This document shows, piece by piece, positions 52,221-61,807 of a stretch of DNA of 64,000 nt (position 1 is the first letter of the stretch; each line of letters opens with the position of its first letter). A model generated the notes under the pieces. That model saw only the letters and a list, made by a program, of their open reading frames with translations, did no database searches and was not told the origin of the DNA. The DNA is taken from NCBI RefSeq assembly GCF_000143845.1, contig NC_014363.1, positions 295,186-359,185 on the forward strand, given 5' to 3'. This DNA comes from Olsenella uli DSM 7084. Its GTDB lineage: Bacteria > Actinomycetota > Coriobacteriia > Coriobacteriales > Atopobiaceae. The translations under genes were made by a program, and so were the position numbers.

Positions 52221-54764
52221 ATGGATATCAAGGAGTTTGCGAAGGAGTTGTCCGAGGCGACCAAGGACATGTCCGACGAGCAGCGCGCCACTGTCCGCCA
52301 GATGTTCGAGAAGGTGGCCAACCAGCTCGACGCCCCTCTTGGCGAGGCTCCCGCGCACGGAGCTGGCAGCGAGCCCTACGACGTCCCCGAAGGCCCGACC
52401 GACCGTCAGGTCCGTCTGAAGGAGAACTTCCTCAAGCAGGTGCCGAGCATCACCATGTACCGGGCCCGTGCGGTCACCGAGATCATGAAGGCCAACCCCG
52501 GCATGCCGCGGATCGAGCTGCGCGCGAAGGCGTTCCGTCGCTGCTGCGAGACGGCGCCGCTGGTCATCCAGGACGACGAGCTCGTCGTCGGCGCCCCCTG
52601 CGGCGCCCCCCGCGCCGGCGCGTTCTCGCCCGACCTCGCTTGGCGCTGGCTGCGCGACGAGCTCGACACCATCGGCGAGCGCCCGCAGGATCCCTTCTAC
52701 ATCTCCGAGGAGGACAAGCAGTACTGCCGCGACGTGCTGTTCCCGTTCTGGGAGGGCAAGTCCCAGGACGAGGTCTGCGAGGACCAGTACCGCGAGGCAG
52801 GCGTCTGGACGCTCTCGGGCGAGTCGTTCGTCTCCGACTGCTCCTACCACGCCATGAGCGGCGGCGGCGACTCCAACCCCGGCTACGACGTCATCCTCAT
52901 GAGGAAGGGCATGCTCGACATCCAGGAGGAGGCCAAGCAGCACCTGGCCCAGCTCGACTACGCGAACCCGGACGACCTCGATAGGATCTACTTCTACAAG
53001 AGCGTGCTCGATACCACCGAGGGCGTCATGATCTACGCGAAGCGCATGAGCGACTACGCCGCCAAGCTCGCTGGGGAGTGCCACGACGCCAGGCGCAAGG
53101 CCGAGCTCGAGCAGATCTCCAAGATCCTCGCGTACGTCCCCGCCCACAGGCCCCGCACGTTCTGGGAGGCCGTGCAGTCCGTCTTCGTCATCGAGAGCCT
53201 CCTCCCGGTCGAGGAGAACCAGACGGGCATGTCGATCGGTCGCGTCGACCAGTACATGTACCCCTTCTACAAGGCCGACATCGAGGCCGGTCGCATCACG
53301 CCGTACCAGGCCTTCGACATCGCAGGCTGCATGCTCATCAAGATGAGCGAGATGATGTGGGTCACCTCACGTGGCCAGTCCGAGTTCTTCGCCGGGTACC
53401 AGCCCTTCGTCAACATGACGCTCGGCGGTGTCACCCGTCAGGGCCACGATGCGACCAACGAGCTCACCTACCTGCTCATGGATGCAGTTCGTCACGTCAA
53501 GGTCTACCAGCCCTCCGTCGCCTGCCGCATCAACAACAAGTCTCCCGAGAAGTACATGCGCAAGATCGTGGACATCGTCCGCTCGGGCATGGGCTTCCCC
53601 GCCTGCCACTTCGACGACTCGCACATCAAGATGATGCTTGCCAAGGGCGTGAGCGTCGAGGACTCCCGCGACTACTGCATGATGGGCTGCGTCGAGCCGC
53701 AGAAGTCCGGCCGCCTGTACCAGTGGACCTCGACCTCCTACACCCAGTGGCCGATCTGCATCGAGCTCACGCTCAACCACGGCGTCCCCCTGTGGTTCGG
53801 CAAGCAGGTCACTCCCGATCTGGGCGATCCCTCGCAGTACAAGACCTACGAGGAGTTCGATGAGGCCGTCAAGAAGACCATCTACTACGTGACCAAGTGG
53901 ACCGACGTCGCCACCGTCATCTCCCAGCGCGTCGCCCGCGACGTCGCCCCCAAGCCCCTTATGTCCATCATGTTCGAGGGATGCATGGAGAGCGGCAAGG
54001 ACGTCTCTGCTGGCGGCGCGATGTACAACTACGGCCCCGGCGTCGTCTGGACTGGCCTGGCAACCTATGCCGACTCGATGGCTGCCATCAAGAAGCTCGT
54101 CTTCGAGGACCACAAGTACACGCTCACCCAGCTCTTCGATGCGATGAAGGCCGATTTCGAGGGCTTCGAGCAGCTGCGGAAGGACTGCCTCGACGCCCCG
54201 AAGTACGGCAACGACGACGACTTCGCCGACAGCATCGCTGCTGACATCGTCGACTACACGGAGCACATCCACCTGGACTTCAAGACCCTGTATTCGCACA
54301 TGTCCACCGGCACCCTCTCGATCTCGAACAACACTCCGTTCGGCGAGATGACCGGCGCAAGCGCGAACGGGCGCAAGGCCTGGACCCCGCTCTCCGATGG
54401 CATCAGCCCCACCCAGGGCGCCGACTTCCGAGGTCCCACCGCCATCATCAAGTCGGTCTCCAAGCTGTCCAACGACTCCATGAACATCGGCATGGTCCAC
54501 AACTTCAAGCTCATGAGCGGCCTGCTCGACACGCCCGAGGGCGAGAACGGCCTCGTCACGCTCCTGCGCACCGCCTCGATGTTCGGCAACGGCGAGATGC
54601 AGTTCAACTATCTCGACAACAAGACGCTCATCGATGCCCAGGAGCATCCCGAGAGGCATCGCGACCTCGTCGTCCGCGTCGCAGGGTACTCGGCGTTCTT
54701 CAACGAGCTCTGCAAGGACGTCCAGGACGAGATCATCAGCCGCACGATGCTCGAGAAGTTCTAG
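52221..54764 (+). CDS. cutC: Choline trimethylamine-lyase (glycyl radical enzyme)
   Basis: 847 aa. [10 protein letters not shown] holds the thiyl Cys490 and base Glu492. RVAGYSAFF holds the radical Gly822. [10 protein letters not shown] and [11 protein letters not shown] match the CutC choline pocket. All fit CutC (Cys489/Glu491/Gly821 in Desulfovibrio) better than glycerol or propanediol dehydratases. It cleaves choline to trimethylamine and acetaldehyde. Residues 1-40 form an amphipathic helical extension that may target the enzyme into the shell. ATG 52221 follows AAGAGGAG. The activase gene lies 63 bp downstream. Confidence 0.95.
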   Translation: MDIKEFAKELSEATKDMSDEQRATVRQMFEKVANQLDAPLGEAPAHGAGSEPYDVPEGPTDRQVRLKENFLKQVPSITMYRARAVTEIMKANPGMPRIELRAKAFRRCCETAPLVIQDDELVVGAPCGAPRAGAFSPDLAWRWLRDELDTIGERPQDPFYISEEDKQYCRDVLFPFWEGKSQDEVCEDQYREAGVWTLSGESFVSDCSYHAMSGGGDSNPGYDVILMRKGMLDIQEEAKQHLAQLDYANPDDLDRIYFYKSVLDTTEGVMIYAKRMSDYAAKLAGECHDARRKAELEQISKILAYVPAHRPRTFWEAVQSVFVIESLLPVEENQTGMSIGRVDQYMYPFYKADIEAGRITPYQAFDIAGCMLIKMSEMMWVTSRGQSEFFAGYQPFVNMTLGGVTRQGHDATNELTYLLMDAVRHVKVYQPSVACRINNKSPEKYMRKIVDIVRSGMGFPACHFDDSHIKMMLAKGVSVEDSRDYCMMGCVEPQKSGRLYQWTSTSYTQWPICIELTLNHGVPLWFGKQVTPDLGDPSQYKTYEEFDEAVKKTIYYVTKWTDVATVISQRVARDVAPKPLMSIMFEGCMESGKDVSAGGAMYNYGPGVVWTGLATYADSMAAIKKLVFEDHKYTLTQLFDAMKADFEGFEQLRKDCLDAPKYGNDDDFADSIAADIVDYTEHIHLDFKTLYSHMSTGTLSISNNTPFGEMTGASANGRKAWTPLSDGISPTQGADFRGPTAIIKSVSKLSNDSMNIGMVHNFKLMSGLLDTPEGENGLVTLLRTASMFGNGEMQFNYLDNKTLIDAQEHPERHRDLVVRVAGYSAFFNELCKDVQDEIISRTMLEKF

Positions 54765-54827
54765 GTAGGGTTCACAAGGCCATCGGGGTGCCACGTCGTG
54801 GCAGGTCACAGGAAGGGAGAGGTTGCA

Positions 54828-55772
54828 ATGAGCCACGAGCAGAGCAGCGTGGAACGCAAGGTACGCATCTTCAACCTTCAGAAGTACAACATGTACGACG
54901 GCCCCGGCGTGCGCTCCATGGCCTTCCTCAAGGGATGTCCCCTGCGTTGCAAGTGGTGCTCGAACCCCGAGAGCCAGCAGCGCGGGCATGAGGTCATGTT
55001 CAAGCGTGCCAACTGCGTCGACTGCGGGGCTTGCGTGGCGGCGTGTCCCGTCAACGTCCACAAGATGATCGATGGCAGGCATGTCGTTGACCGCAGCATC
55101 CCGTGCATCGGGTGTCGCAAGTGCGAGAAGGCCTGCATGTACCACGCCCTGGAGGTGATGGGGGACGACCGTACGATCGATGACGTCATTGCCTTCTTTG
55201 ACGAGGACGCGGACTTCTACCGCATGTCTGGCGGAGGCATCACCCTCTCTGGGGGAGAGGTGCTCGCCCAGCCGGAGGCGGCCCTGTCCATCCTTATGGC
55301 CGCGAAGGCACGCGGCTACCACACCGCGATAGAGACCTGCGGCTATGCGAGTGCGCCGACGATCATGAAGGTCGCCCGCTACGTCGACCTGTTCCTGTTT
55401 GACATCAAGCAGATGGACCCTGTGAAGCACAAGTACTGGACGGGCGTGAACAACGAGCAGATTCTCTCCAACGTGCGGGAGCTCCTTGAGAACGGATACA
55501 ACGTCCGCGTCCGCATGCCCCTGCTCAAGGGGGTGAACGACTCCAAGGAGGAGATCGACGCGGTGATCGCGTTCTTCAAGCCCTACCGCTACCAGAAGAA
55601 CTTCGACGGGGTTGACCTGCTCCCGTACCACAAGCTGGGCGTCGGCAAGTATGCGTCGCTCGACCTCGACTACGAGATCAAGGATGACCCGTCGCTGGAC
55701 GACGGCGAACTCAACCGCATCGAGGGATGGATCAAGGGTGCCGACTTCAAGGTCAATCTCGTCAGGCACTAG
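54828..55772 (+). CDS. cutD: Choline TMA-lyase activating enzyme (radical SAM)
   Basis: 314 aa. Radical-SAM CxxxCxxC at Cys37, Cys41 and Cys44 (GCPLRCKWCSNPE). Two inserted ferredoxin-like clusters follow: CVDCGACVAACP (63-74) and CIGCRKCEKAC (93-103), as in GRE activases other than PflA. SGGGITLSGGEVLAQPE follows. It installs the glycyl radical on CutC. ATG 54828 is chosen for GGGAGAGG upstream. Confidence 0.95.
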   Translation: MSHEQSSVERKVRIFNLQKYNMYDGPGVRSMAFLKGCPLRCKWCSNPESQQRGHEVMFKRANCVDCGACVAACPVNVHKMIDGRHVVDRSIPCIGCRKCEKACMYHALEVMGDDRTIDDVIAFFDEDADFYRMSGGGITLSGGEVLAQPEAALSILMAAKARGYHTAIETCGYASAPTIMKVARYVDLFLFDIKQMDPVKHKYWTGVNNEQILSNVRELLENGYNVRVRMPLLKGVNDSKEEIDAVIAFFKPYRYQKNFDGVDLLPYHKLGVGKYASLDLDYEIKDDPSLDDGELNRIEGWIKGADFKVNLVRH

Positions 55773-55789
55773 CCAGTACCAGCCGAAGC

Positions 55790-55804
55790 GCCCCCTTCGG
55801 GGGC
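55790..55804 (+). other. Small intercistronic hairpin after cutD
   Basis: GCCCCC-TTC-GGGGGC, with no U-tract, 18 bp after the cutD stop. Possibly an mRNA processing or stability element. Confidence 0.4.
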
Positions 55805-55829
55805 AAGGAAGGATAGGGAGGAGGATGGC

Positions 55830-56453
55830 ATGCACTACGTTACCGAGGACGAGCTGCGCGAGGCCTATGCCCGGGAGGCGTTTGGCTCCTACGAGCTCCC
55901 TGAGGATGCACGGCTCACTCCGGGCGCCAGGCAGTTCCTGATCGACTTCAGGGTGAGATTCGAGGCCGATGCGTCGCGAGCGGGCTCGCGCGTACGGCCG
56001 CACGAGGGCCCAGGGGCAACGCATCGCGAGGACGGCGTGGGGCTGGATGCGCTCGTGTACGACGCTAACCTCCTTGGCGCCCGGCTTCGGCTCCTCGCCC
56101 GCAGGACGCTTGGGGTCGACAATACGGTCGCCCGCGAGGCCGAGGGAATCGGGCGCAAGTGGCAGGAGGCATGCGTCGCGGGTGACCTTGCCGATGGCGA
56201 ACAGGAGCCGGGGCAGTGCGAAAGTCCCCTCGGGCCAGCGCCGGTCCCCGCCCTTGACGCGGGCATCCACCCCGTCTTCTTCGAGATGGCGTGCGTCCAT
56301 GCCCAGATAGGCCGGTATGCACGTTCGTGGGCAGGGGCTCAGGAGGGGATGGGCCCGACGGAGGCCAGGGTCGTCCGGTGTTGGCTCGCCGACGCGGCGT
56401 GCGCGTGCGCGTTGCTCGAAGGGGCGATCGCCCGTGCGGAAGGGGAGGTGTAG
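55830..56453 (+). CDS. EutT-like (cobalamin adenosyltransferase-type) BMC protein
   Basis: 207 aa. The N-terminus (VTEDELREAY...LPEDARLTPGARQFL) matches EutT/EutQ-type BMC proteins, which share a LTPSARELL-like segment. The rest is helical, with several Cys near the C-terminus (CWLADAACACALL). EutT makes adenosylcobalamin, but this pathway is B12-independent, so the activity may be lost or different. The EutT CCxxC motif was not found. It is 3 bp before the eutJ-like start. Confidence 0.55.
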   Translation: MHYVTEDELREAYAREAFGSYELPEDARLTPGARQFLIDFRVRFEADASRAGSRVRPHEGPGATHREDGVGLDALVYDANLLGARLRLLARRTLGVDNTVAREAEGIGRKWQEACVAGDLADGEQEPGQCESPLGPAPVPALDAGIHPVFFEMACVHAQIGRYARSWAGAQEGMGPTEARVVRCWLADAACACALLEGAIARAEGEV

Positions 56454-56456
56454 CGG

Positions 56457-57305
56457 ATGGTAGACCTTGAGAGGGCAAATCGCAGGCTCGAGGAGCTGCT
56501 CGACTGCGTCGACCATCCCAGGACGGTGCGAGAGGGACAGCGGCTCTACTGCGGGCTCGACCTCGGCACCGCCTTCATCGTCCTCGTCGTGCTTGACGAG
56601 GACGGCAACCCCGTCGACTGCAAGTACCGATTCGCGAGCGTCGTGAAGGACGGCATGGTCGTGGACTACGTGGGTGCCTGTGACATCGCGCGGGCGCTCA
56701 AGGAGGAGGCCGAGAAGGAGCTGGGCGCCGAACTCGTGGAGTGTGCGGTGGCCATCCCGCCCGAGACCGAGGCGCTCGACGGTGGGGTCGTGCGCAACGT
56801 CGCGGAGAGCACGGGACTCGAGTGCACCGCGGTCTTCGACGAGCCCACTGCGGCAAACCTGCTCATCGGCACCACGGACGGCGCCGTGGTCGACATCGGC
56901 GGAGGCACGACGGGAATCTCCGTCTTCAAGGATGGCAAGGTCGTGGAATGCGTCGACGAGTCGACCGGGGGGACGCACTTCTCGCTCGTGCTTGCGGGGG
57001 CGAAGGGGCTGAGCTTCGACGAGGCCGAAGTCTACAAGAGGGACCCCGGACATCACGCGGAGGTCCTGCCCATCGTCTCGCCGACCATAGATAAGGTGAC
57101 GACGATCATCCAGCGCGCGTGTCGTAGCCACGACGTGCCAGAGGTGATTCTCGTCGGAGGGACCGCGGAGCTGACGGGCATCGAGGACAGGGTCCAGAGG
57201 CACCTCGGGATCGACGTTCACAAGCCGAGCCACCCCATGTTCGTCACGCCCATGGGCATCGCGCTTGGGTGCGTGCTCAAGGCGAGGGGGCGCGAGGATG
57301 GTTGA
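56457..57305 (+). CDS. eutJ: EutJ-like actin/Hsp70-fold BMC protein
   Basis: 282 aa. Phosphate-1-like CGLDLGTAFIVLVVLDEDG (~32-50), then FDEPTAANLLIG, then AVVDIGGGTTGISVFKDGK, and adenosine motif VILVGGTAELTGI near the C-terminus. These are the nucleotide-binding signatures of the ASKHA family, close to EutJ, a putative chaperone for BMC enzymes. It has no substrate-binding C-terminal domain of a true DnaK. It overlaps the next gene by 8 nt. Confidence 0.9.
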   Translation: MVDLERANRRLEELLDCVDHPRTVREGQRLYCGLDLGTAFIVLVVLDEDGNPVDCKYRFASVVKDGMVVDYVGACDIARALKEEAEKELGAELVECAVAIPPETEALDGGVVRNVAESTGLECTAVFDEPTAANLLIGTTDGAVVDIGGGTTGISVFKDGKVVECVDESTGGTHFSLVLAGAKGLSFDEAEVYKRDPGHHAEVLPIVSPTIDKVTTIIQRACRSHDVPEVILVGGTAELTGIEDRVQRHLGIDVHKPSHPMFVTPMGIALGCVLKARGREDG

Positions 57306-57603
57306 CGTGAGGGTCATCAAGGCTCCGGCGCCCGGAACCATGCAGATCATCCGGCAGAGGAGCGGGGCGCGCTGGGGCGAGGACTTTAGGCCCGCCGCAG
57401 TCGGCCTCGTCCAGGGCAAGCTGATCGAGATGGTGGTCGCAAGCGACATCGCAGAGAAGACCGCCGGCGTGGTGGTGACCGACATCCGCGGCTCGTGCCC
57501 CCAGAACATGGTGATGCTTGCCATTGCCGGGGAGACCGCGGAAGTCATGGAGTGCCTGGGGAAGATCCGGGACGGAAAGGACGCAACCCATGATTGTCGG
57601 TAG
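57298..57603 (+). CDS. GrpU-like BMC-domain shell protein (possible Fe-S site)
   Basis: 101 aa from ATG 57298. A divergent BMC fold: AVGLVQGKLIEMVVASDIAE and AIAGETAEVMECL replace the usual BMC-H motifs. DIRGSCPQNMVML carries a Cys in a GSCP loop, the position where GrpU shell proteins of glycyl-radical compartments bind an iron-sulfur cluster at the hexamer centre. The family call is from memory of that motif. It overlaps eutJ by 8 nt and eutN by 14 nt. Confidence 0.7.
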   Translation: MVDVRVIKAPAPGTMQIIRQRSGARWGEDFRPAAVGLVQGKLIEMVVASDIAEKTAGVVVTDIRGSCPQNMVMLAIAGETAEVMECLGKIRDGKDATHDCR

Positions 57604-57859
57604 GCTCATCGGCTCCATCTGGGCCACCCGTAAGTACGACGAGCTCAGCGGGATGAAACTCATGCGCGTCGAGGTCATCGCGGGCGACGAGGCGGGAAAG
57701 CAGCTCATCTGCGTCGACACCATCAGCGCGGGGGTCGGGGACAGGGTGATAGTCACCACGGGTGCCTCGGCCTACCTCTTCGTTCGGGACGAGTTCCAGA
57801 AGAACGTTCCCGTCGATGCGGTAATCGTGGGAATCATCGACGAAGACGTGAATCTCTAG
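57590..57859 (+). CDS. eutN: EutN/CcmL BMC-P vertex protein
   Basis: 89 aa. Starts MIVGRLIGSIWATRK, with CVDTISAGVGDRVIVTTGASA and a final AVIVGIIDEDVNL, the EutN_CcmL (Pfam) pattern. Pentamers cap the shell vertices. The start overlaps the GrpU-like stop. A GAAAGGAGGAAG site follows for the next gene. Confidence 0.95.
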   Translation: MIVGRLIGSIWATRKYDELSGMKLMRVEVIAGDEAGKQLICVDTISAGVGDRVIVTTGASAYLFVRDEFQKNVPVDAVIVGIIDEDVNL

Positions 57860-57876
57860 GAAGAAAGGAGGAAGGG

Positions 57877-58779
57877 ATGAAGAAACTCGTAAGCGCGCAG
57901 GACGTCGTCTCCGCAGCGGAGAGGCACGAGTCCATCTACGTGGACGGAAACACCATCGTGACTCCCCAGGCGCGTGACGTCGCAAAGGAGCGCGGCGTGT
58001 GCATCCAGGGCGGTCCGGCGGCGGTCCGCCCGACGCACGGCTCTCCCGAGACCTGCCACGAGGCCGGGCTTCCACACGAGGAGGAGGGCGGTGAGCCCGT
58101 CCTCTCTGCCGACGAGCTCGAGCGCGTCATCACCGCCGCCCTCGAGAGGGGCATATGGACGAAGGATGACATCGAGGGCCTGTTCGGAAGGGAGGGTCAC
58201 TCCGCTGATCCCGACGTTGTCCCAGTGGGGGTCTCCGGGCGTCACATCCATCTGTCCCAGGGGGACCTCGAGCGGCTCTTTGGCACTGGCCACCAGCTCA
58301 CGCCGATCAAGGACCTGAGCCAGCCCGGGCAGTTCGCCGCCAAGGAGTGCGTGACCCTTGCGGGTCCCAAGGGGGTCATCCAGAAGGTGCGCGTACTTGG
58401 TCCCGTCCGTCCCCAGACGCAGGTCGAGATCCTGGCGGGCGATACGTTCAAGCTGGGGGTTCCCCAGGCGATCCGCCTCTCCGGGCACCTCGAGGGGACG
58501 CCGGGCGTGACCGTGGTCGGTCCTGAGGGCTCCGTGGTCCTCGACGAGGGCGTCATCGTGGCAGCGCGCCACATCCACATGAACCCGGCGCAGGCGGCCG
58601 AGCGTGGCTTCCATGACGGCCAGGTGGTGTCCCTCAAGATCGACGGCGAGCGCGGGGGCCTGCTCGACAACGTCATCGTCCGTGTGACCGAGGGCGGGAA
58701 CCTCGACTGTCACATCGACACGGAAGAGGCGAACGCGTTCCACGTCAAGTGCGGTTCGACGGTTCGGGTAGTTCGGTAG
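57877..58779 (+). CDS. pduL: PduL-type phosphotransacylase
   Basis: 300 aa. Two PTAC halves with metal-binding HxH motifs: VSGRHIHLSQGD (~118-129) and AARHIHMNPAQ (~228-238). The first ~45 residues (KKLVSAQDVVSAAERHESIY) form the BMC-type targeting extension seen in PduL/EutQ proteins. It converts acetyl-CoA to acetyl-phosphate, recycling CoA in the lumen. It lies between the vertex gene and the triplicated shell genes. Confidence 0.95.
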   Translation: MKKLVSAQDVVSAAERHESIYVDGNTIVTPQARDVAKERGVCIQGGPAAVRPTHGSPETCHEAGLPHEEEGGEPVLSADELERVITAALERGIWTKDDIEGLFGREGHSADPDVVPVGVSGRHIHLSQGDLERLFGTGHQLTPIKDLSQPGQFAAKECVTLAGPKGVIQKVRVLGPVRPQTQVEILAGDTFKLGVPQAIRLSGHLEGTPGVTVVGPEGSVVLDEGVIVAARHIHMNPAQAAERGFHDGQVVSLKIDGERGGLLDNVIVRVTEGGNLDCHIDTEEANAFHVKCGSTVRVVR

Positions 58780-58823
58780 GCGGAGCATACAGGCTCAAAA
58801 ACTAGACCCAGGGAGGAAACAGC

Positions 58824-59108
58824 ATGGCAAGCACGACTGAGGCGCTCGGAATGATCGAGACCAAGGGCATGGTCGGTGCCGTCGAGGCGGCGGACGCCAT
58901 GGTCAAGGCGGCGAACGTCAGGCTCGTCGGCAAGGAGCGCGTCGGGGGCGGCCTGGTCACCGTCTTCGTCCGCGGCGACGTGGGGGCCGTCAAGGCCGCG
59001 ACCGACGCGGGCGCCGCGGCGGCGCAGCGCGTGGGCGAGCTCCTGAGCGTCCACGTGATCCCGCGCCCGGACGGCATGGTCGAGTCCATCCTGCCCCACG
59101 CCGAGTAG
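58824..59108 (+). CDS. BMC-H shell protein, copy 1 of 3
   Basis: 94 aa: [20 protein letters not shown], pore-loop region [12 protein letters not shown], and [13 protein letters not shown]. The DNA from 58805 through the coding region is repeated exactly 360 bp later. CAGGGAGGAAACAGC before ATG is a strong ribosome site. Likely the bulk facet hexamer. Confidence 0.96.
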   Translation: MASTTEALGMIETKGMVGAVEAADAMVKAANVRLVGKERVGGGLVTVFVRGDVGAVKAATDAGAAAAQRVGELLSVHVIPRPDGMVESILPHAE

Positions 59109-59183
59109 CGACACCAGTGGCAAAACTTCGAGAGGGAACCATGAGACGGGCTTGGAAGCCCACTGACCCAGGGAGGAAACAGC

Positions 59184-59471
59184 ATGGCAAGCACGACTGA
59201 GGCGCTCGGAATGATCGAGACCAAGGGCATGGTCGGTGCCGTCGAGGCGGCGGACGCCATGGTCAAGGCGGCGAACGTCAGGCTCGTCGGCAAGGAGCGC
59301 GTCGGGGGCGGCCTGGTCACCGTCTTCGTCCGCGGCGACGTGGGGGCCGTCAAGGCCGCGACCGACGCGGGCGCCGCGGCGGCGCAGCGCGTGGGCGAGC
59401 TCCTGAGCGTCCACGTGATCCCGCGCCCGGACGGCATGGTCGAGTCCATCCTGCCCCAGGCCGAGGCCTAG
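59184..59471 (+). CDS. BMC-H shell protein, copy 2 of 3
   Basis: 95 aa. Identical to copy 1 except for the last residues (PQAEA for PHAE). Upstream DNA from 59165, including the ribosome site, is also repeated, so the whole unit was duplicated. Confidence 0.96.
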   Translation: MASTTEALGMIETKGMVGAVEAADAMVKAANVRLVGKERVGGGLVTVFVRGDVGAVKAATDAGAAAAQRVGELLSVHVIPRPDGMVESILPQAEA

Positions 59472-59475
59472 TCAG

Positions 59476-60087
59476 ATGACGACGAGGAAGCCCGGGCAGG
59501 AGGGGGACGCCGGGCGTGCGGCGTCCCCCCGCCCCGCGGGGGATGAGGGAGGGCGCGAGGTCGACAAGGCCCCCGCGAAGCCTGCGAAGTCAACGGCGAA
59601 ACAGGGAAGCGGCAGCCGCACCTCCGCGTCCCGCACGGACCAGTCGGCAGCAGCCGCCAAGGTGGCGCAGCCGGCCCCTGGCGATGCGGATGCTCCCACA
59701 ACCAAGAACGAACCAGCGTCTGGGGCCGAGGGCCTCGAGACGACCCAGAAGGCGGCCCGGCCCAAGGAGGCCGTGCCCCACCACAACAAGGAGGTAGCAC
59801 CAATGGCCAACATCATCGAGGCGCTCGGAATGATCGAGACCAAGGGCATGGTCGGTGCCGTCGAGGCGGCGGACGCCATGGTCAAGGCGGCGAACGTCAG
59901 GCTCGTCGGCAAGGAGCGCGTCGGGGGCGGCCTGGTCACCGTCTTCGTCCGCGGCGACGTGGGGGCCGTCAAGGCCGCGACCGACGCGGGCGCCGCGGCG
60001 GCGCAGCGCGTGGGCGAGCTCCTGAGCGTCCACGTGATCCCGCGCCCGGACGGCATGGTCGAGTCCATCCTGCCCCACGCCGAGTAG
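59476..60087 (+). CDS. BMC-H shell protein, copy 3 of 3, with 109-aa N-terminal extension and internal start
   Basis: 203 aa. Residues 1-109 are low-complexity, rich in Ala, Pro, Lys and Gly and predicted disordered ([14 protein letters not shown]). From Met110 the protein is the same BMC-H domain as copies 1 and 2, with only the first few residues changed (MANII). An AAGGAGG (59788-59794) 8 nt before the in-frame ATG at 59803 indicates internal initiation of the 94-aa short form. The long start has only a weak site and follows copy 2 by 4 bp. Confidence 0.9.
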   Translation: MTTRKPGQEGDAGRAASPRPAGDEGGREVDKAPAKPAKSTAKQGSGSRTSASRTDQSAAAAKVAQPAPGDADAPTTKNEPASGAEGLETTQKAARPKEAVPHHNKEVAPMANIIEALGMIETKGMVGAVEAADAMVKAANVRLVGKERVGGGLVTVFVRGDVGAVKAATDAGAAAAQRVGELLSVHVIPRPDGMVESILPHAE

Positions 60088-60132
60088 CGACACGTCCCAC
60101 CACGATACGTCTGCTAATCGGAAAGAGGCAAC

Positions 60133-61794
60133 ATGCAGGAATACGACTACGACCTCCAAAGCGTCCAGGCGGCGCGCGACCTGGCGCGCAAGGGCCAGGT
60201 CGCGGCAAACCAGATCGCGAACTACAGCGCCGAGCAGATCGACCGTATCCTTTGCGCGATGGTCGAGGTGGCGGAGAAGAACGCGGTGGAGCTTGCCGAG
60301 ATGGCCGTCGAGGAGACGACCTTCGGCAACGTCCACGACAAGATCTACAAGAACCACATGGCGTCCGGCCTGCTCTACGAGCAGATCAAGGACCAGAAGA
60401 CCATCGGCGTCATCGACGTGGACGAGAAGAGGCAGGTCATCACGATCGCGGAGCCGGTTGGCCTGGTGATGGGCATCGTCCCCTCCACCAATCCGACCTC
60501 GACGGTCCTCTACAAGTCGATGATCGCCATCAAGGCGCGCAACGCCATCGTCTTCTCGCCGCATCCCAAGGCCGCCAAGTGCACCAACCTCGCCATCAGG
60601 CTCATGAACGACGCGGCCGTCGCCGCAGGCGCCCCCGAGAACGTGATCCAGGGCGTGAGCATGGCCACCATCGCCGCGACGGACGAGCTCATGCACGCCC
60701 CCGAGGTCAAGATGATCATCGCGACCGGTGGCCCCGGCATGGTCAAGGCCGCCTATAGTTCCGGCAAGCCCGCCCTTGGCGTGGGCGCCGGCAACTCCCC
60801 TTCCTACATCGAGCGCACCGCCAACGTGCATGATGCGGTCCGCCAGATCATGGCGTCCAAGACCTTCGACAACGGTACCATCTGCGCTTCCGAGCAGAGC
60901 GTCATCTGCGAGACCTGCAACCGCGACGAGGTCGTCGCGGAGTTCAGGAAGCAGGGTGGCTACTTCATGTCCGAGGGGGAGTGCGACAAGGTCTGCAGGA
61001 TCCTGTTCCGCAACGGGCACTCCATGAGTCCCAACTTCGTGGGTCATGCGGCTGCGGACATCGCAAAGGCGGCGGGCATCGTCGTCCCCGCCGACACGAG
61101 GGTCCTCATCGGCGAACAGCACGGCGTTGGCGACAGGTGGCCCCTCTCGTACGAGAAGCTCACGACCGTCCTTGGGTTCTATGTCGTCTCGGACTGGCAC
61201 GAGGCCTGCGACCTCTCCATCGCGCTGCTGCAGAACGGCATCGGCCATACCATGAACATCCATACCGAGGACAAGGAGATCGTTCGCAAGTTCTCCATCA
61301 AGCCCGCGTCGCGCATCCTCATCAACACGGGCGGCACCCAGGGCGGCACGGGCCTCTCCACCGGCCTCGACGTCGCGCTGACGCTTGGCTGCGGGACCTG
61401 GGGCGGCAGCTCGGTCTCCGAGAACGTCGGGCCGCAGCACCTGATCAACATCAAGAGGGTGGCGAACGGCACCGTCGAGCCCGACCAGGTCGCCGCTGCG
61501 GACGAGACCTTTGCCAAGTGGCATCCCGAGCTGGCCGCCGAGTACGGCTGCGTTTCACGCGCACAGGGTTGTGACCACGCCACGTCTCCCTGTGGCGTCC
61601 CGACCAAGGAGGCCGAAGTCGGGATCGAGACGCCTGTGGGCCACGGCACGAGCGGCATCAGCTACTCTGTCGGTTGCAATTCCTGCAGTGGAAAGGCCAC
61701 ACAGGAGCCGACACAGAGGACGGACGACACCATTGACGCAGCAGAGCTCAAGAGGATGGTCGACGAGCTCGTCGCGGCGTTCCGCGGAGAGTAG
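60133..61794 (+). CDS. cutF: CoA-acylating acetaldehyde dehydrogenase (BMC)
   Basis: 553 aa. Catalytic Cys251 in DNGTICASEQSVI, NAD region VPSTNPTSTVLYK, TGGPGMVKAAYSSG. It converts acetaldehyde to acetyl-CoA. A Cys-rich linker (SVGCNSCSGK) leads to a C-terminal amphipathic helix (IDAAELKRMVDELVAAF), a typical encapsulation peptide. GAAAGAGG precedes the ATG. The symbol follows the naming of cut-locus aldehyde dehydrogenases and is less certain than the function. Confidence 0.93.
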   Translation: MQEYDYDLQSVQAARDLARKGQVAANQIANYSAEQIDRILCAMVEVAEKNAVELAEMAVEETTFGNVHDKIYKNHMASGLLYEQIKDQKTIGVIDVDEKRQVITIAEPVGLVMGIVPSTNPTSTVLYKSMIAIKARNAIVFSPHPKAAKCTNLAIRLMNDAAVAAGAPENVIQGVSMATIAATDELMHAPEVKMIIATGGPGMVKAAYSSGKPALGVGAGNSPSYIERTANVHDAVRQIMASKTFDNGTICASEQSVICETCNRDEVVAEFRKQGGYFMSEGECDKVCRILFRNGHSMSPNFVGHAAADIAKAAGIVVPADTRVLIGEQHGVGDRWPLSYEKLTTVLGFYVVSDWHEACDLSIALLQNGIGHTMNIHTEDKEIVRKFSIKPASRILINTGGTQGGTGLSTGLDVALTLGCGTWGGSSVSENVGPQHLINIKRVANGTVEPDQVAAADETFAKWHPELAAEYGCVSRAQGCDHATSPCGVPTKEAEVGIETPVGHGTSGISYSVGCNSCSGKATQEPTQRTDDTIDAAELKRMVDELVAAFRGE

Positions 61795-61807
61795 GGCGTG
61801 TGGGGCC

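Noticed and set aside
52221-54764. Assigning the glycyl radical enzyme as glycerol or 1,2-propanediol dehydratase.
   Set aside because: [20 protein letters not shown] and the residue numbering of Cys, Glu and Gly all agree with choline TMA-lyase.
53367-57548. A 1393-codon open frame on the minus strand opposite cutC, cutD and the eut-like genes.
   Set aside because: It mirrors the codon bias of well-supported genes on the other strand, has no ribosome site or recognisable domain, and long antisense frames are common in GC-rich DNA.
58805-60087. The repeated BMC-H block as a pure assembly duplication.
   Set aside because: Copy 3 has unique flanks and its own N-terminal extension, and copies 1 and 2 differ at their 3' ends, so at least part of the duplication is real.
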